From contig DGDX01000006.1 of the NCBI GenBank assembly GCA_002385665.1, forward strand, positions 1 through 60,940: a stretch of 60,940 nt of DNA. Direction: 5' to 3'. The notes below the pieces were generated by a model. It made no database searches. It saw only the letters and a list, made by a program, of their open reading frames with translations, and was not told where the DNA came from. Origin of the DNA: Firmicutes bacterium UBA3941 (GTDB lineage Bacteria; Bacillota; Clostridia; Caldicoprobacterales; UBA3941). A program made the position numbers and the translations under genes. Position 1 is the stretch's first letter; the number at the start of each line of letters is the position of its first letter. Below are positions 9,421-19,023 of this stretch, piece by piece.

Positions 9421-9536
9421 TATCCTTTCCTCCTTTAATATTTTCGGTACTATTTGTCCGCTACTAACCATGATGCTGCTTAGCAAGTTTAAAATATATG
9501 CTTAGGCTGTAAGCCTAAAGTATTGGCTGATTATTT

Positions 9537-10616
9537 CTAATAGAAAGGAGTGTCAATAACTTTCGCTTTTTGGGTTCTGCCCCGCATCTCAATAAAGATC
9601 TCAGTATCCAAATCGGTATAACTCCTATCTATCAGGGCCAATCCCAGGCTTTTCCTTAGAGTGGGTGCCATACCTCCGCTGGTAACGAACCCAATATCCT
9701 TGCCGTCTGCCTCTACTCTATAGCCGGTTCTCGGTATCCCTCGATCCAGCATCTCAAAGCCTACCAACTTTCGTCCGGTTCCTGCCTCCATCTGTTCTGC
9801 CAAAACGTCCCTACCCATAAATTCTCCCTTATTGGGCTTTACAAATCTGCCAAGTCCGGCCTCTACAGGGGTAATCTCGGGTGTTAACTCCTGCCCATAG
9901 AGGGGTAGCGCCGCCTCAAACCTCAAGGTGTCCCTGGCCCCTAACCCTGCGGGAACCAACCCTTCCTGGGTGCCGGCATCCAGTATCTCGTTCCAGAGCT
10001 GGACCGCCTGATGTGCGGGTACATATATCTCGAAGCCGTCCTCGCCGGTATATCCCGTGCGGGAGACCAGAGCTTTGACCCCGCCTACATCTATATCCTG
10101 TAAAAATCTAAAAAACCGTATATTCTCCAAAGGTTCCGGGGTAAGCTTTTGTAATATGTCCTGGCTTGCAGGGCCTTGAATAGCCAATAAGCCATAGCTC
10201 TCCGATACATCCATGATTGACAGGTCATGGCCATGATAATTGTCCCTTAGCCATTCAAAATCCTTTTGGGTGTTTGAGGCATTTACTACCAGGAGATACC
10301 TCTCTTCGCCCAATTTGTAGATAAGGAGGTCATCCACTGTACCGCCGTTTTCGTAGCACATGGGCGAGTATACTACCCTGCCCTCCACCATGTTGGATAT
10401 GTCATTGGTCACCATCTTTTGTATGTATTCTTTGGCACCATTGCCCGCTATAAGGATTTCACCCATATGGGAAACATCAAACAATCCCGCACAGGTCCTA
10501 ACGCCATGATGCTCCTTTATAATACCGGTATATTGAACCGGCAACGCCCATCCGCCAAAATCGATGATTTTGCCCCCTAATTCTCTATGAATCTCATAAA
10601 GCGGTGTCCTCTTCAT
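9537..10616 (-). CDS. gcvT: Aminomethyltransferase (glycine cleavage T protein)
   Basis: A 359-residue tetrahydrofolate-dependent T-protein. It releases ammonia from the aminomethyl-lipoyl group and forms methylene-THF. Recognisable motifs are GLFDVSHMGE near residue 45, RTGYTGEDGFEIYVP near 195, and GLGARDTLRFEA. ATG 10616 has AGAGGGAAAGAT before it; an in-frame TTG six codons upstream is less likely. It is the first gene of the operon, 116 bases upstream of gcvH. The upstream 165 bases show no glycine riboswitch consensus. Confidence 0.97.
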   Translation of the reverse strand: MKRTPLYEIHRELGGKIIDFGGWALPVQYTGIIKEHHGVRTCAGLFDVSHMGEILIAGNGAKEYIQKMVTNDISNMVEGRVVYSPMCYENGGTVDDLLIYKLGEERYLLVVNASNTQKDFEWLRDNYHGHDLSIMDVSESYGLLAIQGPASQDILQKLTPEPLENIRFFRFLQDIDVGGVKALVSRTGYTGEDGFEIYVPAHQAVQLWNEILDAGTQEGLVPAGLGARDTLRFEAALPLYGQELTPEITPVEAGLGRFVKPNKGEFMGRDVLAEQMEAGTGRKLVGFEMLDRGIPRTGYRVEADGKDIGFVTSGGMAPTLRKSLGLALIDRSYTDLDTEIFIEMRGRTQKAKVIDTPFY

Positions 10617-10781
10617 ATCTTTCCCTCTTTCCAATTATGGTTTCCCGCACAATTACAGATATTTTCACTTATGGCCAGATGGAGAACCTTTAAGGTTTGT
10701 CATATAGCCAGAGATGACAAATTAATACATGATGAATCCACTTAATCACCAGGGATACAGTTAAAATCAGATCCCCTTCCC

Positions 10782-11948
10782 CTACAGGATGTCCTCCATA
10801 AAGCTTATGCCCTCTTTAGGAGCTTTAATACCCAAATACTCAGCAACGCTGGCACCTACATCTGCAAATGTATCCCTGGTGCCTAAATTTACACCCTGTT
10901 TTAAGGTCTTTCCGTATATTAATAGAGGAACATATTCCCTTGTATGATCCGTGCCGGGAAAAGTGGGATCACAACCATGATCTGCAGTAATTATAAGAAT
11001 ATCCTCGTCTTTCAGAGCACCAACTATCTCTGGAATCCTGGCATCCAACATGGACAAAGCCCGGGCATATCCTGTAACATCGTTTCTATGTCCATATAAC
11101 ATATCAAAATCTATGAGGTTTGTAAATATAATACCTGGAAAGTCCTCCTTAATATAGTCAATGGTTTTATCTATCCCATCCATATTATCATGGGTATGAA
11201 CGGAATGGGTTATCCCGCGTCCACTGAATATATCTATGATCTTACCTACTGTCTTGACTTTAAGCCCATCCTCAACCGCATGGTCCAATACAGTTTCGTC
11301 TATTGGATCCAGGGAAAAATCCCGTCTCCTGTCGGTACGCGTAAATCCCCCCGGCTCACCTTCAAAGGGTCTGGCAATAACCCTGCCCACAGCATGCTCA
11401 CCGACCAAAATCCGTCTGGCTATGCTGCAGATCTCATAGAGCCTTTCTACGGGAATTACCTTCTCATGGGCAGCTATTTGGAAAACGCTATCCGCGGATG
11501 TATAGACAATTGGATATCCCGTCCTTATATGCTCTTCACCCAGTTTTTCGATTATTTGAGTTCCGGATGCCGGAATATTGCCCAGTATGGGGGAACCTAT
11601 GGCTTTTTCAAATTCCTCAATGATGTCCTTGGGAAAACCATCAGGGTAGGTGGGAAAGGGCCTTTGCATTACAATGCCCATCAGCTCCCAATGCCCTGTA
11701 GTGGTATCCTTACCTGCTGACCTCTCGGCCATCCTTCCAAAGGAACCCACAGGCTTCTCATGTCCTTCAAACCCTATCATCCCATCAATATTGCCAAGGC
11801 CCAGCTTTTCCAAATTTGGGAGCCTAAAATTTCCGATCTGTGTGGCTATATTCCCCAAGGTATTGCTACCTACGTCACCATACTTTTCTGCATCGGGTAA
11901 CGCGCCCATGCCTACGCTATCCATTACTAAAACTATCGCTCTCTTCAT
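10782..11948 (-). CDS. deoB: Phosphopentomutase
   Basis: A 388-residue alkaline-phosphatase-superfamily enzyme that interconverts (deoxy)ribose 1-phosphate and 5-phosphate. The N-terminal metal site motif [13 protein letters not shown] carries the metal Asp. The threonine nucleophile region is [10 protein letters not shown] around residue 85-94, and the second metal site is [20 protein letters not shown] near residue 325. AGGAGTGTATT precedes the ATG. It would feed salvaged pentose 1-phosphate into the pentose phosphate pathway. Its stop lies 165 bases before gcvT with no clear terminator, so read-through is possible. Confidence 0.97.
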   Translation of the reverse strand: MKRAIVLVMDSVGMGALPDAEKYGDVGSNTLGNIATQIGNFRLPNLEKLGLGNIDGMIGFEGHEKPVGSFGRMAERSAGKDTTTGHWELMGIVMQRPFPTYPDGFPKDIIEEFEKAIGSPILGNIPASGTQIIEKLGEEHIRTGYPIVYTSADSVFQIAAHEKVIPVERLYEICSIARRILVGEHAVGRVIARPFEGEPGGFTRTDRRRDFSLDPIDETVLDHAVEDGLKVKTVGKIIDIFSGRGITHSVHTHDNMDGIDKTIDYIKEDFPGIIFTNLIDFDMLYGHRNDVTGYARALSMLDARIPEIVGALKDEDILIITADHGCDPTFPGTDHTREYVPLLIYGKTLKQGVNLGTRDTFADVGASVAEYLGIKAPKEGISFMEDIL

Positions 11949-12060
11949 AATACACTCCTGATAAGAATTAAATACTGACAATAATATTTGCCTCTTGCCA
12001 CTATTTTATCATATTCTTAACCCAATTCTATGACCATCACCCAAAAATGTGGTAAATTAA

Positions 12061-12094
12061 ACCCATCATACTGGTAAAAGCACATATGATGGGT
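12061..12094 (-). terminator. Terminator after the glycoamylase-like gene
   Basis: ACCCATCATA (12061-12070) pairs with TATGATGGGT (12085-12094). On the minus strand the stem is followed by TTTAATTT. Confidence 0.75.
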
Positions 12095-12191
12095 GTTGGA
12101 CCTTCAACTAAAGGTGGATTTGGTTTTAAAAGTTTGATGTTGGAAGTTGGGATCGGAAGTGTGCCCATTAAAGAATGAGAAATCTGCCAAA

Positions 12192-13475
12192 TTAAGCGGT
12201 TTTGAGAGAGGAATTGATGGAGCAGTCAGGCTGCCCCATACCCTTCGTAATCTCACTGAACATAAGGTTTTTTAATCCATCCCTGACGTATTGGTTTTTC
12301 ATATAGAGATCCCAAACAAGGCCGCTGAAATAGTTCTCTATCATCAAAAGGGTAATGCCCTTGTTTATGCCTATATACTCCTGGGAAAACCAGGGTTCCG
12401 GCTGATCCAGATTATAGGAGTCATAGAACCCATACTTACCCCAAAGCCTTGGATAATTCTCATAGGTGTATAAGAGGGCCTCTGTGGATTCCTGTGGGGT
12501 AAAGGGCATTGACCCAGCCGGACCGCATATGGGTACAGTACCATCGTTATTGTTTACCTCATCCACAATCCCGGAGGGCAGGGTTCCATACCTTCCGCAA
12601 TATCCATTAGGACCCGCACAGGCGGTAAGTCCCCAGGCGTTGGCATTGTATGTCCTGAATCCTTCCGGGTTGTCTATACAATACTGTCTGTTGGCCAGGG
12701 TAGCCTTGATGGAATTGTTAAACCAGTTGATGCCGTCCCTGTCCACATACCTTGCTGAATCAAACCAGGCGTGGGAAAACTGGTGTATAAAGAGGGAATT
12801 ATACCATCCCCGAATGTAGATCTCCCCCTTGTATTCCCCGGTTAATTTCCCCATTTTGTAGTACAGCTCCGGACCGATCCTTGAGGTTGGAGAACCTGCC
12901 CCTAAAATATACATCATCAATTGCTCAGCAAAGTAGTCCCATTGACCCCCCAAACCGGAATATCCCTCCGGATAGATTTCAGGCCAGTAATGCATATAGA
13001 ACCAATCGTTTTCCTTATCCACTATAAAGTTCCAATCCACTCTCCTATAGAGGTTATCTGCCAATTCCCTAATCCTGCCGCCAAAATATTCACCGACACA
13101 AATAGCACCGTTTATTAGAATAGCGGTATCTATGGTGGAGTATTCACAGTTATTTAGCCTTTTACCGGTTTCTATATCTACAAAGTGGGCATAAAACCCC
13201 CTATGGTTATCTACGTTATTTATCAGGGTATTAAGGGTTCCCAGAACCCTTTCATAGCCGTCAAGGTGGGTTATCCAACCCCTTTCTATCCCTATGGGGA
13301 TAGCACTAAGTCCAAAACCAACGGAGGCGATGCTGGCAACTTCAGGCTGATTGGTGGAGTCCACAATCAAACCATAACCCGGGCTCTCAGGGTTTGAGTT
13401 CACCTGTTCCCAAAGGAAATTGAAGCACAGCCTGGATTCTAATTCAAGCAATTCCATCCCATCCACATGAAACAC
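12192..13475 (-). CDS. Glycoamylase-like domain protein (PF10091 / GH144-like)
   Basis: A 427-residue protein matching the putative glucoamylase domain (PF10091). It has the substrate-cleft segments NHRGFYAHF, EYSTIDTAIL, and CAGPNGYCGRYGTLP, followed by SMPFTPQES. Members characterised in GH144 are endo-beta-1,2-glucanases rather than starch enzymes, so the common name may mislead. It has no signal peptide or membrane segment, so it should act inside the cell, perhaps on imported beta-glucan oligosaccharides (inference). GTG 13475 is used; GTG 13466 and ATG 13457 are also possible. It is monocistronic, with a candidate promoter near 13630 and a terminator at 12061. Confidence 0.85.
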   Translation of the reverse strand: MFHVDGMELLELESRLCFNFLWEQVNSNPESPGYGLIVDSTNQPEVASIASVGFGLSAIPIGIERGWITHLDGYERVLGTLNTLINNVDNHRGFYAHFVDIETGKRLNNCEYSTIDTAILINGAICVGEYFGGRIRELADNLYRRVDWNFIVDKENDWFYMHYWPEIYPEGYSGLGGQWDYFAEQLMMYILGAGSPTSRIGPELYYKMGKLTGEYKGEIYIRGWYNSLFIHQFSHAWFDSARYVDRDGINWFNNSIKATLANRQYCIDNPEGFRTYNANAWGLTACAGPNGYCGRYGTLPSGIVDEVNNNDGTVPICGPAGSMPFTPQESTEALLYTYENYPRLWGKYGFYDSYNLDQPEPWFSQEYIGINKGITLLMIENYFSGLVWDLYMKNQYVRDGLKNLMFSEITKGMGQPDCSINSSLKTA

Positions 13476-13621
13476 CCTTTCCCAAACACCTAACGACAGA
13501 AAAAATAAGACAAATTACATAATATATATCCTATGCTGCCACCTATTTCGTCATATGCGTAGGATACAGTTGTCTTAGATTAATCGATGTCGAATATATA
13601 TTTCGGTATATCTGTATAGAT

Positions 13622-13650
13622 ATGTTAACACAGTAGGTAGGCTGTATCAA
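13622..13650 (-). promoter_or_regulatory. Candidate promoter for the glycoamylase-like gene
   Basis: On the minus strand TTGATA (13645-13650), a 17-base spacer and TAACAT (13622-13627), about 150 bases before the gene. The remainder of 13476-13831 holds only this and the terminator at 13724. Confidence 0.4.
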
Positions 13651-13723
13651 GTGTTATTAAATGGTTGACAAATCCCTGTGTCGCAACGGCTTAAAGGATT
13701 ATTTTGGATGCTATATAGTGATA

Positions 13724-13758
13724 AAAAAAGATCCATCATTTACCTGATATGGATCTTT
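13724..13758 (-). terminator. Terminator after the ABC ATPase operon
   Basis: AAAGATCCAT (13727-13736) pairs with ATGGATCTTT (13749-13758). On the minus strand the stem runs into seven consecutive T. It ends the transcript of the 13832 gene. Confidence 0.88.
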
Positions 13759-13831
13759 CCATGCGAGCCTCCGATTGTTGCCCATAGATGCAGTCTATTA
13801 TATTGACTGTGATGAAAATTAACTCTTACCC

Positions 13832-14125
13832 TTAATTTAGTCTAACGACATAGACGGCCCTATCACCGTCGAATATCCTGATCTGCGCCAGGTCCGGCTC
13901 ATATTTGATGGATCCCCGTCCCACATAGATTACGGGCTCTGTACCTAATCCGTAGATAATGTCATGGGACATGGTCTTAAGGCATTCGTCCTGAATTTCG
14001 ACACCAAGAGCGTCCCATTCCTTGCTCCCTAAGCCAAGAAATTCGAAATATCCTTCCAGGTGCTTCAGGGCATCAACCATCTCCCCTATAATAAGGTCAT
14101 ATTCCCTCCTGTATCTCACTGCCAT
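13832..14125 (-). CDS. Uncharacterised 97-residue protein in the ABC ATPase operon
   Basis: I do not recognise this family. It is a soluble, acidic-leaning protein with a helical N-terminal half (IIGEMVDALKHLEGYFEFLG) and a beta-rich C-terminal half ending in RIFDGDRAVYVVRL. It has no membrane segment or signal peptide. AGGTGGTGAGATAGCG precedes the ATG. It lies 79 bases downstream of two ABC ATPase genes in the same orientation and before their terminator, so it is probably co-transcribed. Confidence 0.7.
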   Translation of the reverse strand: MAVRYRREYDLIIGEMVDALKHLEGYFEFLGLGSKEWDALGVEIQDECLKTMSHDIIYGLGTEPVIYVGRGSIKYEPDLAQIRIFDGDRAVYVVRLN

Positions 14126-14204
14126 CGCTATCTCACCACCTAAATTGTAGCCTCTTTACACCGGCCATATTATAATATGCCTTTATACCAGGGACTATCA
14201 CCCC

Positions 14205-15128
14205 TTATTTGGCTTCGGCAGCCTTTTCCTCCCTATTAGTGTTTGGATTGCGCAAGACAATCCTTTCATCTTCCAGTTCCACCTTCACCATCTTGGCCCC
14301 TGCCAAGCCCAAATGTTCCAGATATTCCCGGGGTATTTGGAGTCTGCCGGCCCTATCCAGTACCGCCAACTCCTCATGGGTATCCTCCTCTTCAGCCTCT
14401 AAATCCATCTGACTCTCCATGGCCTCTATTTCTTCCCTGTATGAACGCCTGCGGATAAACTCGCTGCTGGTTCTTCCGTCCCTGATGGCTATGACCCGAT
14501 CTACTTTTCTGGATATCTGTTGATCATGGGTAACTATAACTACGGTCAAGCCCATAGTGCTGTTTAATTCCCGAAAAACATCCAGGATTTGGGCTGCGGT
14601 CCTACTATCTACCGCTCCTGTTGGCTCATCAGCCAGAAGAATCTTGGGATTATTTGCTAAGGCAATGGCAATGGCTACCCGCTGTTGTTCTCCGCCGGAG
14701 AGCTGCTCCAGCTTATTCTTTCGTCTATGGCTCAGACCGACCATGTCCAATAATTCTGCCGCCCTAATGTGTCTGCTCTTCTCCCCCTTAAGCATCATCA
14801 TGGGAAGTTCCACGTTTTCCTGGGCAGTTAGGTAGGGTATTAGATTTCTCGCATTGTTCTGCCATACAAACCCTACAGTCTCCCTTTTATATTTTACCAA
14901 CTCCCTATCGGTAAATTTTAACAGGTCCTTCCCATCTACCCAGAGCTTTCCAGCCGATGGCCTATCCAGACCACCTAACATGTTAAGCAGAGTAGATTTA
15001 CCGCTTCCGCTATTTCCTATAATGGCTATCAATTCACCGGGATCTACCTGCAGATCCAAGCCCTGTAGAGCCACAACCTCGATATCATTGGTCTTATATA
15101 TCTTAACCAGATTCTCACATACTATCAT
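14205..15128 (-). CDS. ABC transporter ATPase fused to an AbrB-like domain
   Basis: A 307-residue protein. Residues 1-225 are a MacB/LolD-type nucleotide-binding domain: Walker A GNSGSGKST (38-46), signature LSGGEQQR (143-150), Walker B ILLADEPTG (163-171), and the switch His in VIVTHD. A charged linker (228-252) leads to an AbrB/SpoVT-type swapped-hairpin domain (about 253-295) with LDRAGRLQIPREYLEHLGL and VELEDERIVLRN. AbrB domains bind DNA or mediate oligomerisation, so the protein may couple transport to regulation or simply dimerise; this is inference. It is 27 bases downstream of a second ATPase gene. No permease gene is adjacent. Confidence 0.9.
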   Translation of the reverse strand: MIVCENLVKIYKTNDIEVVALQGLDLQVDPGELIAIIGNSGSGKSTLLNMLGGLDRPSAGKLWVDGKDLLKFTDRELVKYKRETVGFVWQNNARNLIPYLTAQENVELPMMMLKGEKSRHIRAAELLDMVGLSHRRKNKLEQLSGGEQQRVAIAIALANNPKILLADEPTGAVDSRTAAQILDVFRELNSTMGLTVVIVTHDQQISRKVDRVIAIRDGRTSSEFIRRRSYREEIEAMESQMDLEAEEEDTHEELAVLDRAGRLQIPREYLEHLGLAGAKMVKVELEDERIVLRNPNTNREEKAAEAK

Positions 15129-15155
15129 CTATGCTCACTCCCTCTCCCTGCTTGG

Positions 15156-15836
15156 CTATATTTCTTCCACTATCTCCCCGTCCTCCAGGGTATAGACGTG
15201 ATCCGCCAGCTCCATCATATTGGGATCATGGGTGGTCATTACTACGGTGAGCTTCTCCTTGGTTACCAGATCACGAAACACCTTTAACACCTGCAGTCCC
15301 ATCTGGGTATCCAGTTCAGCGGTCGGTTCATCTGCAAACAATACTTTTGGATGGTGGGCAATAGCCCTGGCAATAGCTACCCTCTGCTGCTCACCGCCGG
15401 ATAGCTCGTGAGGTCTGTGAGTCATTCGATTAGCCAAGCCCACAAAATCAAGGCATTCTTCTGCCCGCTCCTTACGCTTCTTCCTGTCATAGCCCGCTAT
15501 CCTGAGAGCAAATTCTACATTCTCATATGCTGACATCAAGCCGATAAGGGCTACGGATTGAAATACAAAACCCATTCCGGTACGTCGGATCTCGTCCCGC
15601 TTCTTCTCGGATAGATCCGATATTTTTTGATCCATTAGAAATATGTCCCCACTTGTGGGATAATCCAGAGCCCCCAATAGATTGATAAGGGTCGTCTTTC
15701 CGGAACCGGACCGCCCCCTTAAGATGGTCAGCGCTCCTGGTATTATAGATATATTTACATTTTTAAGCGCATGCACAATTTCTCTGCCCGATGGAAAATC
15801 CCTACAAAGATCAACGGTCCTAATGATTGGTTCCAT
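15156..15836 (-). CDS. ABC transporter ATP-binding protein (MacB/LolD type)
   Basis: A 226-residue nucleotide-binding protein with Walker A GRSGSGKTT near residue 40, signature LSGGEQQR, Walker B VLFADEPTA and switch MTTHDP. It belongs to the family that powers FtsX-like permeases, exporters of peptides or lipoproteins. It is the first gene of the small operon, preceded by divergent DNA. ATG 15836 is preferred over GTG 15845 because AGGGG lies eight bases before it. The expected permease is not in the window near this locus. Confidence 0.92.
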   Translation of the reverse strand: MEPIIRTVDLCRDFPSGREIVHALKNVNISIIPGALTILRGRSGSGKTTLINLLGALDYPTSGDIFLMDQKISDLSEKKRDEIRRTGMGFVFQSVALIGLMSAYENVEFALRIAGYDRKKRKERAEECLDFVGLANRMTHRPHELSGGEQQRVAIARAIAHHPKVLFADEPTAELDTQMGLQVLKVFRDLVTKEKLTVVMTTHDPNMMELADHVYTLEDGEIVEEI

Positions 15837-16043
15837 ATACCCCACCCCTATCTGCTATTGAAATTCTATATGCCTTATATAACATTATACAACAAAAGAT
15901 GGATTATTGATAGGAATACGGATGAAATATATGATCCCCGAGCACTCTACATGTTTTTTATATTAAGGGGAAGAATATTGAAGGGGCTTTAACCAGTGGG
16001 TCGCTCTACTGTTAACAAATAAAACTTTTAAGGGGATGAATTT

Positions 16044-16304
16044 ATGAAAGAAAACGTAGGAACTTTGGACTCACATATCCGGCTTTTCTTAGGATTTTAC
16101 CTGTTGGGAGCAGGAATAATAAAGTCCTCCACGCTGATAACAAGCTTGGGAGCTATGAAAATCGCTACCGGTATCAGCAGGTTCTGTCCCATATTACATG
16201 TGTTAAAACTCTCCACCGTGGGGCAGGATGATCCCTTGGGAAACATAATACGCAAAATTCCGGATTATGCTGAACAGGTAGCGGAGGAGTTGGGTGGAGA
16301 ATAG
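16044..16304 (+). CDS. DUF2892 family small membrane protein
   Basis: An 86-residue protein with two hydrophobic segments (residues 11-28 and about 29-42) and the family motif around RFCPILHVLKL. The family (PF11127, the YgaP membrane-domain type) often has NxGxxDRxxR near the N-terminus; here it reads NVGTLDSHIRLFLGFYLLG. The last 30 residues are a cytoplasmic-looking helix (IIRKIPDYAEQVAEELG) not usual for the domain alone. AAGGGGATGAATTT precedes the ATG. It is a lone plus-strand gene, 10 bases from the convergent PHP gene. Confidence 0.85.
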   Translation: MKENVGTLDSHIRLFLGFYLLGAGIIKSSTLITSLGAMKIATGISRFCPILHVLKLSTVGQDDPLGNIIRKIPDYAEQVAEELGGE

Positions 16305-16313
16305 GGAGGTTTC

Positions 16314-17600
16314 CTACCTCCCTTCCATCCCTATCTTCTTGTATAGGGCTATGCGCTCTTGCAGGTTCGGATATTTCTCTACTGTATCCCTGGTGAACAT
16401 CCCTCTGGAAAGATCCCTGGTAGCGGCTATTTCATGACCGATAAGCGCCCAGGTTGAATCAAACAGGTTCTCAAAAATCGGGTTTTCTAAAGCCTTGCAT
16501 ACGAAGGATTGGCGGGGTGAATTTATATCCTCACCGCTTACCTCAAAAAGGTCATACTCCAGGCACAGATCCTTTACCCTTGTTAGCTGTTCCATAGTAT
16601 TCCTGGTGGGCATATAGGTAACAGCATCAAAGCCCAAATCCTTTATGACTTCAAACAACAGCACCAAATAATCGTCCTCAAATTTCTGGGTCCTTTTGTC
16701 CCCTGTAACAGAATCCCCCACATCTCCCAAGTAGGCATAGGCGGGTATAGCACCGATATTTTTTGAGAAGGCGATAACTTCCCTCACATCCGGGCATTCG
16801 TCAGTAGCATCGATATATATTTTTTCTACCAAATCACTCTTTAATAAGCCCAAAAGATCATATTCATAGAATATATTGTCCTTGTCCAAAAGGTATTTTA
16901 GTATGGAGGGTTTTATCTCTATACCCATCTTCTGAATTAGGAAATCCACCAATCCCTGCCCCTTTCCAAAGGCCTGGACCAGTTTTAGAGATAGGGCGAA
17001 GAGTAGATGCCTTTCGGTGATACTTCCCCCATCCCTATACTGGGATATGGGTACTATATCCCCAAGGAAGTCCAGCTCTATGCCAAAGGGCTTAAATATA
17101 CGGTTGATATTTTGGGTCATAGCCCTGTTTCTCTTGTTCCTTTCGACAGTATAGGGGGCAAAGAAATCCTTCACCTTCTGAATCTGGGTATGGGGAATGC
17201 CGTGAAGGGCAATATAGGCTATGCTGTCCTGATCAGGATTGTTTATCCGCCTGCCACCTATGGGTGTATTTGAAAAATCTACCCTGCACTCTACTCCTAT
17301 GGTGGTTGCTATTCCCATGATCCTGCCCGCCTCTATAAACTCCCCAGCCCCCGAAATGGTATCATGATCCATTATTCCCGCCGTAGCCAAGCCCGCATTA
17401 AAAGCCATCCAAATGGCTTTGGTGGGTGAGTAGGGTGAAAAGGAATAGGTAGTATGTATGTGATTGTTAATATAGCCCATTTTCTTGGGATATGGTATCT
17501 TACCCTGATCCATTCCTTCTTTGAGCCTTCTCAGGCTGCTGAGCCTTATATCCCTGCTGGCATCGTTTAGTCCTTTTATACAATCCTCATAACCAATCAT
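16314..17600 (-). CDS. PHP domain metal-dependent phosphoesterase
   Basis: A 428-residue protein with a PHP-type metal cluster: NNHIHTTYSFSPYSP near residue 45, MDHDTISGAGEF near 75, GVEC near 100, and TYMPTRN near 350. PHP proteins hydrolyse phosphate esters or nucleotides using two or three metals. GGGGGG lies eight bases before ATG 17600. It follows another PHP gene by 39 bases, so the two are likely co-transcribed with yhaM upstream. The substrate is unknown. Confidence 0.85.
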   Translation of the reverse strand: MIGYEDCIKGLNDASRDIRLSSLRRLKEGMDQGKIPYPKKMGYINNHIHTTYSFSPYSPTKAIWMAFNAGLATAGIMDHDTISGAGEFIEAGRIMGIATTIGVECRVDFSNTPIGGRRINNPDQDSIAYIALHGIPHTQIQKVKDFFAPYTVERNKRNRAMTQNINRIFKPFGIELDFLGDIVPISQYRDGGSITERHLLFALSLKLVQAFGKGQGLVDFLIQKMGIEIKPSILKYLLDKDNIFYEYDLLGLLKSDLVEKIYIDATDECPDVREVIAFSKNIGAIPAYAYLGDVGDSVTGDKRTQKFEDDYLVLLFEVIKDLGFDAVTYMPTRNTMEQLTRVKDLCLEYDLFEVSGEDINSPRQSFVCKALENPIFENLFDSTWALIGHEIAATRDLSRGMFTRDTVEKYPNLQERIALYKKIGMEGR

Positions 17601-17639
17601 ATATTTCGCCCCCCTATTAAGTACTGACCAAAATAACAA

Positions 17640-18935
17640 TTAACCCCAGAATCTATCCATCCTTGTTTCTACCCGGCCCTTATATTCCGCCAGGATTTTG
17701 GCCGCACTCTCATTACCCGCTATATATTCCAGCATAAGCCTGCCCTCTTCATAGCATAATTCGTCATGAATCGGGAATACCTCCCTGATTAGGAAGAGAA
17801 CATACTTAACCAATCTATAGGGCCCATATACCCGGATTGGATTCCCCGGAAGGGCTTCTACGGCTACGCTTTTAAGGCTCTTGATACTGTTTATAAGATT
17901 TGAAAGCTCCAAATCCGGCGACAGGACAACGGTGTAATACCATCCAAACAGTTCACCAGTATCACAGCCATGGGCATCCGAAACCCCTACAATGGGCATA
18001 TCCTTTCCCTTGGCCCTTTCCTCCTGGTAGTAGATGACCTGAAGATGGTTGGATTCGGCTTCGCGGAGATGAAAGCCACCTATAAGCTCATAGGCATCAA
18101 AGGGCTTCCGGCTGTAGATATAGTCGTGAAGGGAAGCAGAAACGTTGTACATGTTGTCATAGACCCAATAGGGATGGCAGTATATCCCCAGGCCTCCCCC
18201 CTGGCGGATCTTTTCAAAGCACCATTTGCATGATGCATATATGTATTGCTCCTTCTCCGGCAAATCCGCCTCTTCTTCCTGCATTATTTCGTGAACTTCT
18301 CTTAAATAGTCATCCCTGCGGTCATTTATGAGATCATTTACGCTAAAATCTCCACCGAAGTTTATCATATGTACATAATTATCCGGCGGGTGTATCTCCT
18401 CACCCGGAAATATCCTGAGATCTATTGGCAGGTCCTTGTATGCCCCCTGGGCTTCCAGGGATGGCATATATTGTCCATGATCGGTAAGGGCCATAAAATC
18501 CAGACCAATCCTTCTGCATGCCCCGGCAACATAGGCAGGGGCCTCCCGCCCGTCGGAACAGCTGCTGTGCATATGTAGATCCCCCTTGTAGGGTCTCAGG
18601 GTATAAAGATCCCCACTGAGGGAGTATACACTGAATTTACAATATGTACTATGCTCGCCATCCAGAATTTCACGTATTTCTATACGATGCTCCTGCTCAC
18701 CTTCAAACACCAGTGAAAATTCCAAATGGTCACCAGAGGGAATAATCTCCTTTATCCTTTTACGGTCACCGGTTTCATCGAAACCCCTGGATTCCATGGG
18801 ACTGTGTACCAGTTCATACCTGGCGTCTTTCCTGATCCTTTTGTGGTGATATAAGGGCTCAACCCTGATGGCGGTTTCCTTCCCCTCCACCACAATTTTG
18901 GGAAAGATATTAAAATATCTCATATTATCCTTCAT
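17640..18935 (-). CDS. PHP domain protein with N-terminal beta domain
   Basis: A 431-residue protein. The first about 110 residues form a beta-rich region without recognised motifs. The PHP domain follows, with GDLHMHSSCSDGREAP near 115, LTDHGQYMPS near 150, GEEIHPPDNYVHMINFG near 180, and GVSDAHGCDTGE near 335. These give the His/Asp metal ligands. AAGGAGAAGCGATA precedes ATG 18935. It differs from its downstream neighbour in domain layout, so the tandem is not a simple recent duplication. Confidence 0.85.
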   Translation of the reverse strand: MKDNMRYFNIFPKIVVEGKETAIRVEPLYHHKRIRKDARYELVHSPMESRGFDETGDRKRIKEIIPSGDHLEFSLVFEGEQEHRIEIREILDGEHSTYCKFSVYSLSGDLYTLRPYKGDLHMHSSCSDGREAPAYVAGACRRIGLDFMALTDHGQYMPSLEAQGAYKDLPIDLRIFPGEEIHPPDNYVHMINFGGDFSVNDLINDRRDDYLREVHEIMQEEEADLPEKEQYIYASCKWCFEKIRQGGGLGIYCHPYWVYDNMYNVSASLHDYIYSRKPFDAYELIGGFHLREAESNHLQVIYYQEERAKGKDMPIVGVSDAHGCDTGELFGWYYTVVLSPDLELSNLINSIKSLKSVAVEALPGNPIRVYGPYRLVKYVLFLIREVFPIHDELCYEEGRLMLEYIAGNESAAKILAEYKGRVETRMDRFWG

Positions 18936-19023
18936 TATCGCTTCTCCTTCCATTTTTAGTCAATCTAAGGAGTAAAACCTATATGAAGATTTCATCCCGG
19001 GAAGTGCTTTTTTGTCCTGCCTC

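Noticed and set aside
10617..10781. Possible glycine riboswitch upstream of gcvT
   Set aside because: The region lacks the aptamer consensus (no GGAGAG...ACCGAAGG-type tandem). Only a short inverted motif near CATCTGGCC is visible.
13665..13693. Plus-strand TTGACA as a promoter
   Set aside because: No -10 hexamer at suitable distance and no plus-strand gene downstream.
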